From: Nemertoderma westbladi
Lineage: Eukaryota > Xenacoelomorpha > Nemertodermatida > Nemertodermatidae
DNA: 33,344 bases
Direction: 5' to 3'
NCBI GenBank assembly: GCA_032718475.1
Contig: JAUCBJ010008639.1
Span: forward strand, 1 to 33,344
Shown: one piece after another, positions 8,750 through 19,380 of the stretch
Position numbering within the stretch: position 1 is the stretch's first letter
Layout of the letters: each line of letters begins with the position of its first letter
Program-made: the position numbers and the translations under genes
Notes under the pieces: generated by a model
What the model saw: the letters and a program-made list of their open reading frames with translations, nothing else
What the model was told of the DNA's origin: nothing
Database searches by the model: none

Positions 8750-11548
8750 TTATTTATAACGCGCCTTTTAAGGGCAATAAATCAAGGCGCAGGAAGTAAG
8801 CGATCGACCAGGGACAGTTATGCGGGATATACGATGGAGGAACTGAGGTCCATTGTAGAGGCGCAATGGAACTTCCCCGGACCCAGACTCCTATTTAACT
8901 TATCGGAAGCTGCCTGGGAGGACTTATACAGGATGGGAGTAGTAAGGAACACTCGAGATCCAGCTGTGTGGAAGAGGTCGGCAGCAGGATATGTCCAGGG
9001 ATTCTTCAGTTCTTTGGAGCGATTAGAAGAACACCTATTTCAACAACGCCAAGGACCTCAAGAGCAGGGATAGCTGCTTTATCAAGTGCGAGAACGAATT
9101 TTACGGATCAGACTACTCCTTTCGGCCTTTGAGGAAGCCTCGAAGAGAAGCCAAGACACATCGTTGCAAGTGGCTGTAAAAACTTGGTTCCAACGGGTGA
9201 GTCTTAAAGTCCAGGGAACGACACAATGGAAAGCTCAGCTAACCGAGCGCATGACCCACGGAGAATCAACAGATGCTACCTTTTCTCAGGTGGAAGGCGA
9301 AGCTACATTCGAGAAACCTCAGAAGAAGGATGCTATTGACATTTATCTGTCGGACTATCAACAATTTATAGGTGTCAAAGTGTTAAGGAGACGGCTAGCT
9401 GGACTTCACCCTAATAGTGAGGGAGCCAAATTTGTGTCAAACTCGTTAGATGCGGAAATATTAGCCGCGGAGCAGGCTAAATTTGATGAAAGCATCCTCA
9501 TCGCTATGGACCAAGAAGAGCAGATAAAGAAAAAGCAAATAGAAGACCGAAGGTCAGCGGCCGTGGCAGAATCTGAAAGGAAAGCGGCAGCGGCAGAATC
9601 TGAAAGGAAAGCGGCAGCGGCAGCGGCAGAATCTGAAAGGAAAGCGGCAGCAGCAGAGGCTGAAAGAAAAGCAGCAGTGGCTGAAGCAGAAAAAAGAGCA
9701 TCTGAAGAGACAACCCAACTAGAGTTGGAAAATCTTCAAGCGAAGCAAGATTACTTAAATAAACGGAGAACAGCTACTCAGATGCAGCTGCTGAGTTGAT
9801 CTACTCCCAGGAGACAGGGATTTACATCCTCTGATGAGGGCGATACAACAGATCCTGAAGGTAGAGGAAATAAATCTCGTTCCAGTGGACGTAGAAGAAC
9901 GCCACACCGGCAGAAGTTGCCTAATTTGCCTCCGGCTGTGAGAAGGCAACTAGCTAGTGTAGATTTAAGTTATCCTGAGCCTACAGACCAAAGTATTAGA
10001 GTAGAAAGACTCCCTACTATAGTAGATGAGCCCGAAATAATTAGGCCCGTCATTGAAGTCACTCCAGTACTAGAGACCCCTGTACTTCCAGAACCTAACT
10101 CTAAATTCCCTTTGCACAGTACTAAACTACCTATGCCCAGTAGACTAGCCCCGGAATCACTCCCGGTCCTGGACGCCGAGCAAGACATAAATGACTTGTC
10201 TCCCGTCGTCCCCACGCGTCACCCGGCTACCATGTTGGCGGCTCCCGCTTCGGCGGTTGAGTGGGTAGACGAGGGACGGTGGGGGATGGATCGCCTGCTC
10301 GGGCAGCTGGAAGACCATAAAAGGAGGTCTTCACAGCAGGTCCGTGAATTGGAAGGGACTGTTCAGCAGTTAAAGGGAACAGTAAGAGAGAGTAGGTTAG
10401 AGTTGCAAGAAGTGCAACAAAGTATCGCTTTAGAGCGCGATAAATTAGTAAATATACAAATGGGTATACCACCACCCCCTGTAACAATATGTCAACCTGT
10501 TAGGTGTGAAGTATTTCATGCGCAAGGTGTGGAGCCTACACGCATCTATACTGCTAGTGAAGTAGAAACTCGTATAGTAAACCCTATTAAGGGTAATTAT
10601 AAACCCTTTGATAATGATATCCCATACAGATCTGATCATAATCCGAGAAATTTATATACCGATAACTCGATATTAAATAATACAATGGCTCAAGAAAGTT
10701 TTACACGTAAAATGGCTAGAACTGAAGCCCGTCAAGCGGTAAAGGTGGGAGAGGTCGTCAAGTTCAATGGAGATGAGATGAAATGGTTACCTTTTAATGA
10801 ATATTATAAAGATAACATACAGAACTCTGTACCATCTAACGGAGAGAAACTTAGATTCCTCATTGAGTGCCTGGAAGGACCTCCCAAGTTAATGGCGTTA
10901 AAGTTTATTGGACATCCAGATGGATTAAGACAAGTTTGGGATACACTAAACATCAGGTATGGTAATAGGACTAACATAGCTAGGTACTTGTATGCGAAAT
11001 TAGTAGCGCCCCGAAAGTTTCTTAGCAGCGGGATTATAGAGTTTTCCGATGAGATTCAGGAGATCTGTAGACAGCTAGATTGGTTAGGTAAGTCTCAGGA
11101 ATATCAGAGTTCTATGGTTGTTGGAGCCGTAGCATCTACTTTGCCAAAAGGTGGAGTAGGTACTCGTTGGGACAAATGGGTTCTCTATATAATGGACCAG
11201 CAACAAAGAGACCCTACCATGGCTGATCTCATGTCATTCTTAAATGGTGAGGTAAGATTACAGCTCCTAAAGCAGTCCCGAGAGAAGACACCGGAAAGTA
11301 AGGTGAGTGAAAAACCCGTTTCTAGGAGAAAGGTAACACCAGTGTGTTATACGGACGATGGCAAAAGCCAAACCTCATACGAGGAAAACAGCGGTAAGGA
11401 CACTGAAAGATCTTATTATGTCAATAAAATGAGAAAAGACGTAAGTAAATCTAAGTCTCAAACCAGTGACAGGAGAGAACAGGTAACAACTCCTCCTCCT
11501 AAGAAAGCCCGAGGAAAGAACAAGTGTGCACAACACCACACAGGTTAA
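8295..11548 (+). pseudogene. gag: BEL/Pao gag polyprotein, frameshifted and stop-interrupted
   Basis: Gag starts at ATG 8295 (context AATCATGGC) in one frame. Near 8515-8530 the reading moves to a second frame, which then runs to 11548 broken only by TAG 9071-9073 and TGA 9797-9799. Coding clearly continues across both stops. Parts seen: N-terminal basic region; 11 Asn codons from an inserted mini-element (8717-8792); a helical region with GYTMEELRSIVEAQW; an Ala/Glu/Lys/Arg coiled coil of 4-5 repeats (AESERKAAA type) at about 9560-9710; and a DUF1759-like capsid region (about 10685-11290: VVKFNGDEMKWLPFNEYY, SNGEKLRFLIECLEGPP, WDTLNIRYGN). Gag would package the RNA in particles. The zinc knuckles normally at its end lie in the next frame, in the pol entry. 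The frame shift before 8588 is inferred from continuing open sequence. Confidence 0.85.
8717..8792. mobile_element. 76-bp mini-element ((AAT)11 plus hairpin) inserted in gag with 5-bp TSD
   Basis: Eleven AAT repeats (8717-8749) are followed by TTATTTATAACGCGCC and a hairpin with 7-bp arms GCGCCTT (8761-8767) and AAGGCGC (8784-8790). GAAGT flanks it on both sides (8712-8716 and 8793-8797). Insert plus duplication is 81 bp, exactly 27 codons, so the gag frame is kept. Sequences with an AAT repeat, TTTATTTATA and a GCGCC/GGCGC hairpin recur in many invertebrate genomes; that family link is from memory and unverified. Confidence 0.75.
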
Positions 11549-12749
11549 AGTAAGTAATATCAAACCCAAATGTGCATTGTGCGACGGGCCACATTGCTTG
11601 AGTGGGTGTGATGAATTCTTGAAGAAATCCCTTAAGGATAGACGTGATGTCATGTGGGATAAGCGGTTGAGTTATAATTGCCTAAGACGAGGACACCAAC
11701 AGCGGACCTGTTACTCAGATGCTAGGTGTGCAATGTGCGGCGCAAAACATCATATCTTGCTGCACACAGAATTTGACAGAACCCGCACGAGTCAGGTAAG
11801 TGAGCCCGAACTACATATCCAATTCAGTGATGTGAACGACCCTGACCACAGCTCTGAGATGGAAGGATTCTACACGGACGAATTCTCCGACGAAAATGAA
11901 TCCTGTTATATGATAAACACCGCGGAGTATCGAGCACTTACGTATGAGACTGAAACTGACAATGAAGATCCTCGACTGACTATTCCGGACCGACAACCAT
12001 CTTGGAAAGCGCCAACTTCCTCTGTCGGAATCCGGGAATTTCCTGTGGTTCAGCTGAGAGTCCATGGGCTAGGGACGAGCCTGATAGTAAACGCCCTCCT
12101 TGACTCCGGCAGCACAGGTACATTCATTGACAAAGAACTAGCCAAAGACATCTTTGCTGGACAACCCAAGTTCCGAACTAAGTTGAACCTTTCAGGAATT
12201 ATGCAGGTTTGGAAATCCACAGTAGCCACAGATTACTACGTGGGTGCGTTGTCCACTCCTCAGGATGAACTAGGAGAACATAGCGTAAGGTCAGTAAAAA
12301 TGGTGGTGATAAAGAACTTTGCTACTAGCCAAGTGGAACCTTACAACTGGGATGAAGACCATTTTACCCAGCAACATAATATACCTAGATTCAACACTGA
12401 CTATCCAGGGGTCCAGATATTAATGGGCCAAAATGCGCACGAAGCGCTTGAGACATTAGAAAAACGGCCTGCTCGACCGCAACCATTACAAACGTACGCG
12501 TGAAGAACGAGAGTAGGTTGGTACTTCACTGGACCTTCCCGTAGAACTCTAAGGGAAAGACTCCCTAATGAGAGAGTACATCAGGTGAGTGAATGGGAAG
12601 AAGAAATCAGTGAGGGAGAAACCACACCTGAGGGAACACCATACTCCTCAGACAATGACGATATTAACCAATTGTATGACGAGGAAAATACAATCGACCT
12701 CCTCACCAACAATCAAGCTTGGATGACTAAAGAGGTGAGGTCTCTATAA
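11487..12749 (+). pseudogene. pol: BEL/Pao zinc knuckles and aspartic protease (N-terminal pol)
   Basis: This frame is open from 11487 and overlaps the end of gag by 59 nt in the +1 frame. It begins with cysteine-rich nucleic-acid-binding motifs: KCALCDGPHCLSGC, then LSYNCLRRGHQQRTC and CAMCGAKHHILLH, the BEL/Pao triple-knuckle pattern. The aspartic protease (DUF1758-like) follows, with VNALLDSGSTGTFID; its catalytic Asp codon is 12102-12104. A single TGA at 12501-12503 interrupts the frame. Beyond it the same frame continues with VGWYFTGPSRRTL, the conserved end of the protease domain, and an acidic linker to a stop at 12747-12749. Whether the gag overlap reflects programmed +1 frameshifting or a mutation cannot be told here. 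The protease would cleave the Gag-Pol polyprotein. Confidence 0.87.
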
Positions 12750-13980
12750 GGGTGTCCAAAACAGGCGGCGGCGGACTCGTGAGGGTCTAGGGACACGTTA
12801 AATCGATTTTATAGTGCAAGGGAGTTACTGAAGGCCCTCGTGTCTAGCGAACCATGAATCAACATGGTGCCGTGGTACCGTCTAGTCGGCCTGTTGCTGT
12901 ACTGGTAGTCCTGTACACAGTAGAGGTGGTGGCTTGGTGTGATCTGTGGTCTATGTGGCAGGTCTATGTTTGGTATGTATGAGTTGACCAGACTCTTTAC
13001 TGTCTCCGATCGGCTGCCAAAACGTGTCTTTTCCCAGGGTAGCACTATTGGAATGGAGGTGTTGCATCGGAATGGGCAGGATTCTGATGATTCTGTTGGT
13101 ACTACTATTGGAATGGAGGTAGGACCTGGAATATCTGCTGCAAGGAGGGGATGGTGTTGTAGTATGGTCCGAATAAATGATACTCTGGAATCTGTGGTTT
13201 GTGTGTGGACGATCAGTGGCAGTTTGCTTAAGCTTCCTGTTGCTGTGGGTACGTGGTATACGTGAGTGTGTGTATGGCCACTGCGAGTGAGTATGGGAAA
13301 CCTTGCCAGTCGGTTCAGTCGCCGCTGGTTATTAGTAGGACCATATCTTTACTGCGCCCCAGCATACTTTGTGCACACAAAGTTATTTTGCCCTGACGGC
13401 AAAATAAGGTACTCTCGACTCTTTTATCAGTCAATACAATTTTGTCCCCTCTGATTTTGTCACCGATTTGTCTTTCCCGATTATGTCCTCTGTGTGTGCA
13501 TGGTATGTGTCCGATTTTGTGTTTACCGTTGTGTACTTGATTTCGTGAGCATCTGTTGAGTACACGTGTACAGTGACTAGTAAGTGGTGACTTGTTCTTA
13601 GCTTTTAAGCTAGACAGTATTGTCTTTCAATACTGCCGACGAGGCGGGTGAAAACGTGTCAATATTCCATGTTGGGTAGCGCAAGCCCACTTGGGACAAG
13701 ACCGTCGGTTTGGCTCAAGGGCGACCTTGATGCTCGATCGCTATCGACTGGTCCACCCGCCGGTTGATTCTCTGAGTTGGCTCAATGTACAGTCAGGCCA
13801 CAGTAAGTTGACAGTAGCCGACCATCTGGCTACACCGACGAGCTGTGCCGGTGTGATCAGGGGATTGAAAATTGAACCTGGGAAGCATCGGGCTACCCTC
13901 CGGCCCGGTCTGATAAAAACGGAGTCAGACTGGCCCCAAGGGTGGTGGGACAGCGTCCGCCTCGTGGGTGCGCCTCGTAG
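12750..13980. other. Unexplained 1.2-kb block between protease and RT
   Basis: Pol coding stops at 12749 and resumes at about 13981. The block has no pol-like frame. It is richer in G, T and C than the rest of the element, with strong small hairpins (13383-13407, TTATTTTGCC/GGCAAAATAA; 13615-13635, CAGTATTG/CAATACTG) and a 12-bp palindrome (13560-13571, GTACACGTGTAC). A 107-codon frame at 13691-14014 has no recognisable features. Its length is close to that of an LTR, so a solo LTR or other insertion is possible, but no clean flanking duplication was found. Confidence 0.6.
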
Positions 13981-16900
13981 AGGATCCCAGAAGGACGCAA
14001 GCGAAACCAAGTAAACTTGTGCCATCTTATCGATCAGCATGGTGGACAATTTACTTATAATGACGAATTGAACGAAGTGATAGATCGATATAATAACAAA
14101 ATCCATGATGAACACACCGTACGATTCTTTACTCAAGAAGCCGTGGAGCCTAATTCCTACAACAAAGCTTTGTCCGTCGAGGAAGTGAGAGCCAAGCAGA
14201 TTCAGGAAACGACAACTCATTATTTGAAAGATGAAGGTCGCTATGAGATTGGTCTTCCGTTCAGACGGCGAGAACCCAACTTTATAAATAACCGACCTTT
14301 AGCAGAAAAAAGAATGAACCACGAATGTATTATCTAACACATCATTACGTTCCCAAGCCCGGTAAACCCAACAAAGTCCGGGTAGTGTTCGACGGCTCCG
14401 CCCTTTACATGGGTCAATCCCTGAACTCAGAACTGTTGCCGGGACCCAACTTACTCCAATCCTTGTTGGGAATATTATTAAGACTGCGGCAATATTCTAT
14501 CGCTTTTGCTTCGGATATAGAAGGCATGTTCTTACAAGTCAAGGCGCTGGATAGGGATCGAGACAGCCTACGATTTCTGTGGTGGCCTGAAGGAGACCTC
14601 AACCAAAAACCGGTGGAGTACTGGATGACCATCCAGGCTTTCGGGATCATCTCGAGTCCCTCGAACGCTTGTTCAGTAGTGCTGATTACAACCGAGACGC
14701 CTTCTCTAAAGCGGTTATCGACAACATCAAACGGGATATATACATGGACAACAATTTAAAGTCCCTCCCATCGGTGGAAGAAGCCATTGATGTTGCCAAA
14801 GCAATGGTGGAGTGCTTGCAATGCGGTGGATTTCGACTAACCAAATTCACTAGTAACTCCCGTGAGTTTCTGGAATCGATCCCGGTAAAAGACCGAGGTG
14901 TTAAAGATCTAGACCTCATCAAGGACGATCTTCCGGAAACCAAAACACTTGGTTTAAAATGGGCCACGGAGAGAGATATCTTGTTTTTCCAGTTAAAACA
15001 GCGAGATAATCCAGTTAGAACTAAACGGATTTGCCTAAGTATCCTGAGCACTTATTTCGATCCATTGGGATTTATTAGCCCAGTTATATTGGTTGCTCGG
15101 AGCTTAGTACAACAAATGTGGCTTGAAAACCACTCGTGGGATGATCCACTTAAGGGAGAACTACTAAAGAAGTGGTTGAAATGGGAAGATTCTCCACCAT
15201 CCATCGAGAACTTTAGGATTTCCCGTTCATATTTTGGTCACGTTCTCCCCACGTATTCCTATCAACTCCATGTGTTTGGAGACGCCAGCGATATGGGAAT
15301 AGGTATAGTAGCCTACCTGAGAGTTGAAACTCCAGATGGAATTAAAGTTGCCTTGGTCACCTCTAAGGCCTTGATAAACAACAAACTACGAGTTCCTCGA
15401 GCGGAGTTAAAGGCGGCTCTATATGCTACAGCCATCGGCCGGAATGTAACAGAACAGATCGACTATCCACTGGAGAAAACTGTCTATTGGACTGATGCTT
15501 TACTCGTTCTGGAATATATAACCAATGAAGTCTGCCAGTTCAGCGTCTTTGTTACCAACAGAGTAGCCATTATACTTAGTCGCTCTAATGTAGATCAATG
15601 GAGACATTGCCCTGGGACGATTAATCCAGCCGACATCACCTCTAGAGGAGCAACCCCTCAAGAACTGATAGATACTCCAGACTGGCTAGGTGGACCCGAC
15701 TTCCTAAGTAAAGAAGAGGATGAATGGCCTCCTCATCTCACCACGGCTGAGATTAGACAAGCCAAGGGAGCGGAGAAAGTAAAACCTATAACCCAGATGA
15801 GTAAATCAAAGTTATTTAAACCCGTGATAGATCTGTCTGTATTACACATCTCCAGGGACGACGCTATGGATCTAAACTCCCCCACCACGAACAAATCTGT
15901 TATAGAAATCAGAGAAAGAGACTGGAAATCTGGAACACTAGACATCTCGCAAGGACTCTCACCTCTCTTGCAGATAGCGATAAATCATTATAGCTCCTGG
16001 AATCGACTTTGTAAGGCCGTTGTGTATCTCAAGAGATGTTTCCATCATCACTATTCCAGGACGAAGATCGCTAATGATACCGCTCCAACAATATCCGAAA
16101 AGGTCCATGCTATTAACGATCTGCCCACTTACAAAGTGTCGGATAGGTTTCTGATGGAGAAGATCAGTTACCAAGAGCATGAGGAAACCAATAAACAGAT
16201 ACTGAGACTTCTGCAATGCTATGAAGATCCCAATAAGTATTTCCTGTTGTTGAGAAATCCACAGATGCGCTTAAGGGATCGTTTCTCTAGCACAATGATA
16301 GATGGGTTAATACGTGTTGGAGGGAGACTAACTAATGCTCCATTGTCCTTTGACACTAAGTTTCCCATGCTCAATAGAAATCTTGAAATACAAATCAAAA
16401 TGATTGTAGATTTTCACAGTAGGCTTTACCATGCTGGTAGAGAACGAGTTCTTAGCGAAATTCGAACTCGCTATTATTTCCCTAAGCCCCGTAGAGCTCT
16501 GAACCAAGTTCTTAGGAACTGTATACCCTGTAGGAAAGCATTCAGTAGGCCTTTAACACAGCGAGAGGCAGAATTACCTAGGGAACGAGTAAGCTTCTAT
16601 GAACCACCCTTTACTAATACTGGTGTGGATTTATTTGGCCCTATTGAAGTATATCGTGCTAGGACTATAGTCAAGCGATGGTGTGTCATCTTTGTCTGTA
16701 TGACTTGTAGAGCGATCCATCTAGATATGGTGAACGATCTATCTACCAACAGCTTCATACTGAGTTTACGCCAACAGATCGCTCGCTTTGGAACTAGCAA
16801 CACGATGACATCCGACAAGGGAACGAACTTCATTGGTGCCAATAATGAGATCAAAGCTTATGTGAAAGATTGGAACCAAAGACAGGTAGATGATCAGCTA

Positions 16901-17627
16901 AGGGTAACAGCATCTAGCTGGACCTTCAACGCCGCCGACGCCCCTTGGTGGGGAGGAAGTTGGGAGAGATTGATAAGGAGCGTGAAGACCGCATTTCACT
17001 TTATAGTGCCGTGCTGCGCGTATCTCACTGACGAACGTTTGCGGACGTTAATGGAAGAAATTGCTGCCTATCTTAACGAGAGACCGCTTATGCCAGTCTC
17101 ATCGAGTCCCGACTCCCTAGAAGCGCTAACACCCGCGCATTTCCTACTAAAGAAACCTGTAGCCATGCTCCCGCAATCGGAAATCACGGACGGAGACGAA
17201 TACTGCCGACAAACTTGGCAACTTATGCAGTTATTATCCCGTCGTTTCGCTGACCATTTCGAAAAACATTATCTCCCTACGCTACCACTTCGAACAAAGT
17301 GGTTTGCGCAGCAAGAAAACGTCAGCGCTGGAGACATGGTCCTTATTGTGGAATCAGATCTTCCACGAAAGCGGTGGCAGACGGGTCGTATCATCGAGAC
17401 TCATATATCCGATGATGGTTTAGTGCGATCAGTAGAACTCGTCGTCATGCGACGTAACTTTTAAGAAACCTGGAATTGTATTCGAAACACAACAACTCAA
17501 TCGCCCAGTTGGTAGTTTATGTTTACTGGAAAGAGACCGAGAACTATCCGGAAACTATGGAAGGCAAGATACTCTTCCCATGACCACCTCCCTAATCCAA
17601 CAAACATCTAGGGACTCCTCAATGTAA
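13981..17627 (+). pseudogene. pol: BEL/Pao reverse transcriptase, RNase H and integrase (C-terminal pol)
   Basis: Coding changes frame at about 14333, 14670 and 17457. First comes the RT approach (DEGRYEIGLPFRR, NNRPLAEKRMN); about 30 residues appear missing before YYLTHHYVPKPGKPNKVR. RT follows (RVVFDGSALYMGQSLN, FASDIEGMFLQVKALDRD, RDSLRFLWWPEGD). The catalytic box reads YMDN at 14741-14752 where YVDD is expected. RNase H has FGDASDMGIG (Asp 15281), VPRAELKAALYA, YWTDALLVLEYI and NPADITSRG. Integrase has a zinc part (FHSRLYHAGRE, CIPC) and D, D, E at 16628, 16814 and 16964 (VDLFGP, TSDKGTNFIGA, WWGGSWERLI), spaced 62 and 50 codons. A DUF5641-like tail (RKRWQTGRIIETH) runs into the last frame, ending LNRPVGSLCLLERD and a stop at 17625-17627. 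Integrase looks intact; RT does not. Confidence 0.93.
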
Positions 17628-19380
17628 CAGCGTATGGAGTGGGTGTGTGACTGACTACATTATTTTGTATTTGTTTTTATTATTTTTATATTTATGTATG
17701 TATTATTACGTAATTTTAAAATTATAATCGTTTTGTTTAATTTTATTTAGTAGAATATTATTTTAGCGATTATTCAGTAGATTAGTGCAATATATATTCG
17801 TGTTTATTACTTAATTACTTTTTTTATATATTTCGTTTAACGGTGAGAAATAATCCATTTTCTCTTTCCTTACTGTCCATATCATATTTTAAATACGTGA
17901 CTACAGTAAGATGAAATGTCCGTACTTATGAAAGTACAATACCGCCCCTACTATACATACTAATACACCTACCATACATACTACCATATATTAGGAATGC
18001 AAAGTTCAGATCCTCGTGTCTCGGCTAAACCAAGCTCTGGGTAGACCTTGGAAACGACTTGCCTCTTCTCACTGACATTGCTTCTTGCAATATTGCTCTC
18101 ATACCATATATTAAATGATACATATAGTAGAATGATGTCCACTTAACAGTAGCGTAAAAATGCAAAATAAATCTGTTAAACCCTTTGACCATCTGAATTT
18201 CTAGTCGATTAAGATATCGCGGCACCCACCGATATACTTGAAAGACAAAATTCTAGAATCAGTGGTTAACGTCCCCAGACATGTTCTGGAATAGATAGGT
18301 GCCCATCTTGAATATTAAATATTTAATAAATATTTATAAAATCTATTAAAACAAATGTTATAATAGAGTAAAAAGCAGACAAATAAACTCTAAGGAGTTT
18401 GTAAACCAAGAAAATTTATAAATAAAAAATCTGTTAAAATTCAGATCCTTTAAAATTCTAGTCGATTAAGATATCGTAGCACTTACCGATACTCTTAAAA
18501 AGACAAAATTCCTAGAATTAAGGATCCTAGTCCCCAGACCTGTTCTGGAATAAAATTGTGTCCATTTTAATATCAAATAATAAAATTTACGGGAATAAAT
18601 TTTAAATTCATATCCTCTCATGAATTTGATAAATTTGATAAAATTTATACAATTTATAACATTCCCAAAATTCCATTAATTAATAGATCATGGGAGCGGA
18701 GATTCACCCTATTAAGTATATTAGTGTGCGAGAATCTCCAGTGTATAGTCAATAGCCGATAAAATTCATAAATCATGTATAAAGGGGAATATTGACAATT
18801 AAAGAATTACTATTAAATGGCATCCCAGATCTGTATGCATGAGAATTACCCTAATTCTACTGCTAGCTTTCCATAATGTCACCATAGCAACAACCACGCT
18901 AGAATTAGGAGCGAGTTAAAAGAACAATAGAAAGCTTGCCCCATTGAATAGCATACGGAATAAATAGCACCCTGCTAGTATCCAGGGATACATAATAATA
19001 ACGTGGCATTCTGGAAGGCACTTGACTAACGGACAAATGGCCCGAATGTGTACAATTTGTGACAGGTGTGTGGAATTTGTGCATTTATAGGTGAATGTTA
19101 CTACTAAAGTATGATTACAGTAGCGAGTCGCAGTTGTGAAAGTTACCCTGCCTCTGTAGCAAGAACCTGAAGTAATTCTAAGCCCTTGGGATGGACAGTG
19201 GAGTGACTCACGCTGGTTATTGTTGTTGTTGTGTAGCTACTACGTTGGTGAGAGGCACAGCGATGACAGTACATCAGCGCTGAGGATCTTGTGCTGTCCG
19301 GGGGCATTCAGGGGGAGGCAGCGACGACCGCTAGCCTAAATTATAATTAATTATAATAGCAATAAACTCATATAGCAGCT
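17628..19380 (+). other. Non-coding 3' region between pol and the accessory gene
   Basis: No long open frame in 1.75 kb. It is AT-rich at 17650-17860. It contains an imperfect 150-bp duplication (18168-18318 and 18428-18576). The last 250 bases before the accessory ATG are less AT-rich, which would suit an untranslated region. Confidence 0.65.
18168..18576 (+). repeat. Two imperfect 150-bp direct repeats
   Basis: Units at 18168-18318 and 18428-18576, offset by about 257 bp. Both contain TCTAGTCGATTAAGATATCG, then GGCACCCACCGAT or TAGCACTTACCGAT, AAAGACAAAATTC, GTCCCCAGAC and TGTTCTGGAATA, in the same order. Conserved blocks alternate with diverged ones. Confidence 0.85.

Noticed and set aside
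9504-9713. Minus-strand Leu/Pro-rich frame
   Set aside because: Shadow of the Ala/Glu/Lys coiled-coil repeats of gag.
12750-13980. Intron in pol
   Set aside because: GTGAGG lies near the left end, but there is no convincing acceptor with a pyrimidine tract at the right end and the frames would not join cleanly.
13741-14220. Minus-strand 159-codon frame
   Set aside because: It spans the unexplained block and the start of pol in antisense and shows no protein features.
14686-15051. Minus-strand 121-codon frame
   Set aside because: Antisense shadow of the RT/RNase H coding sequence.
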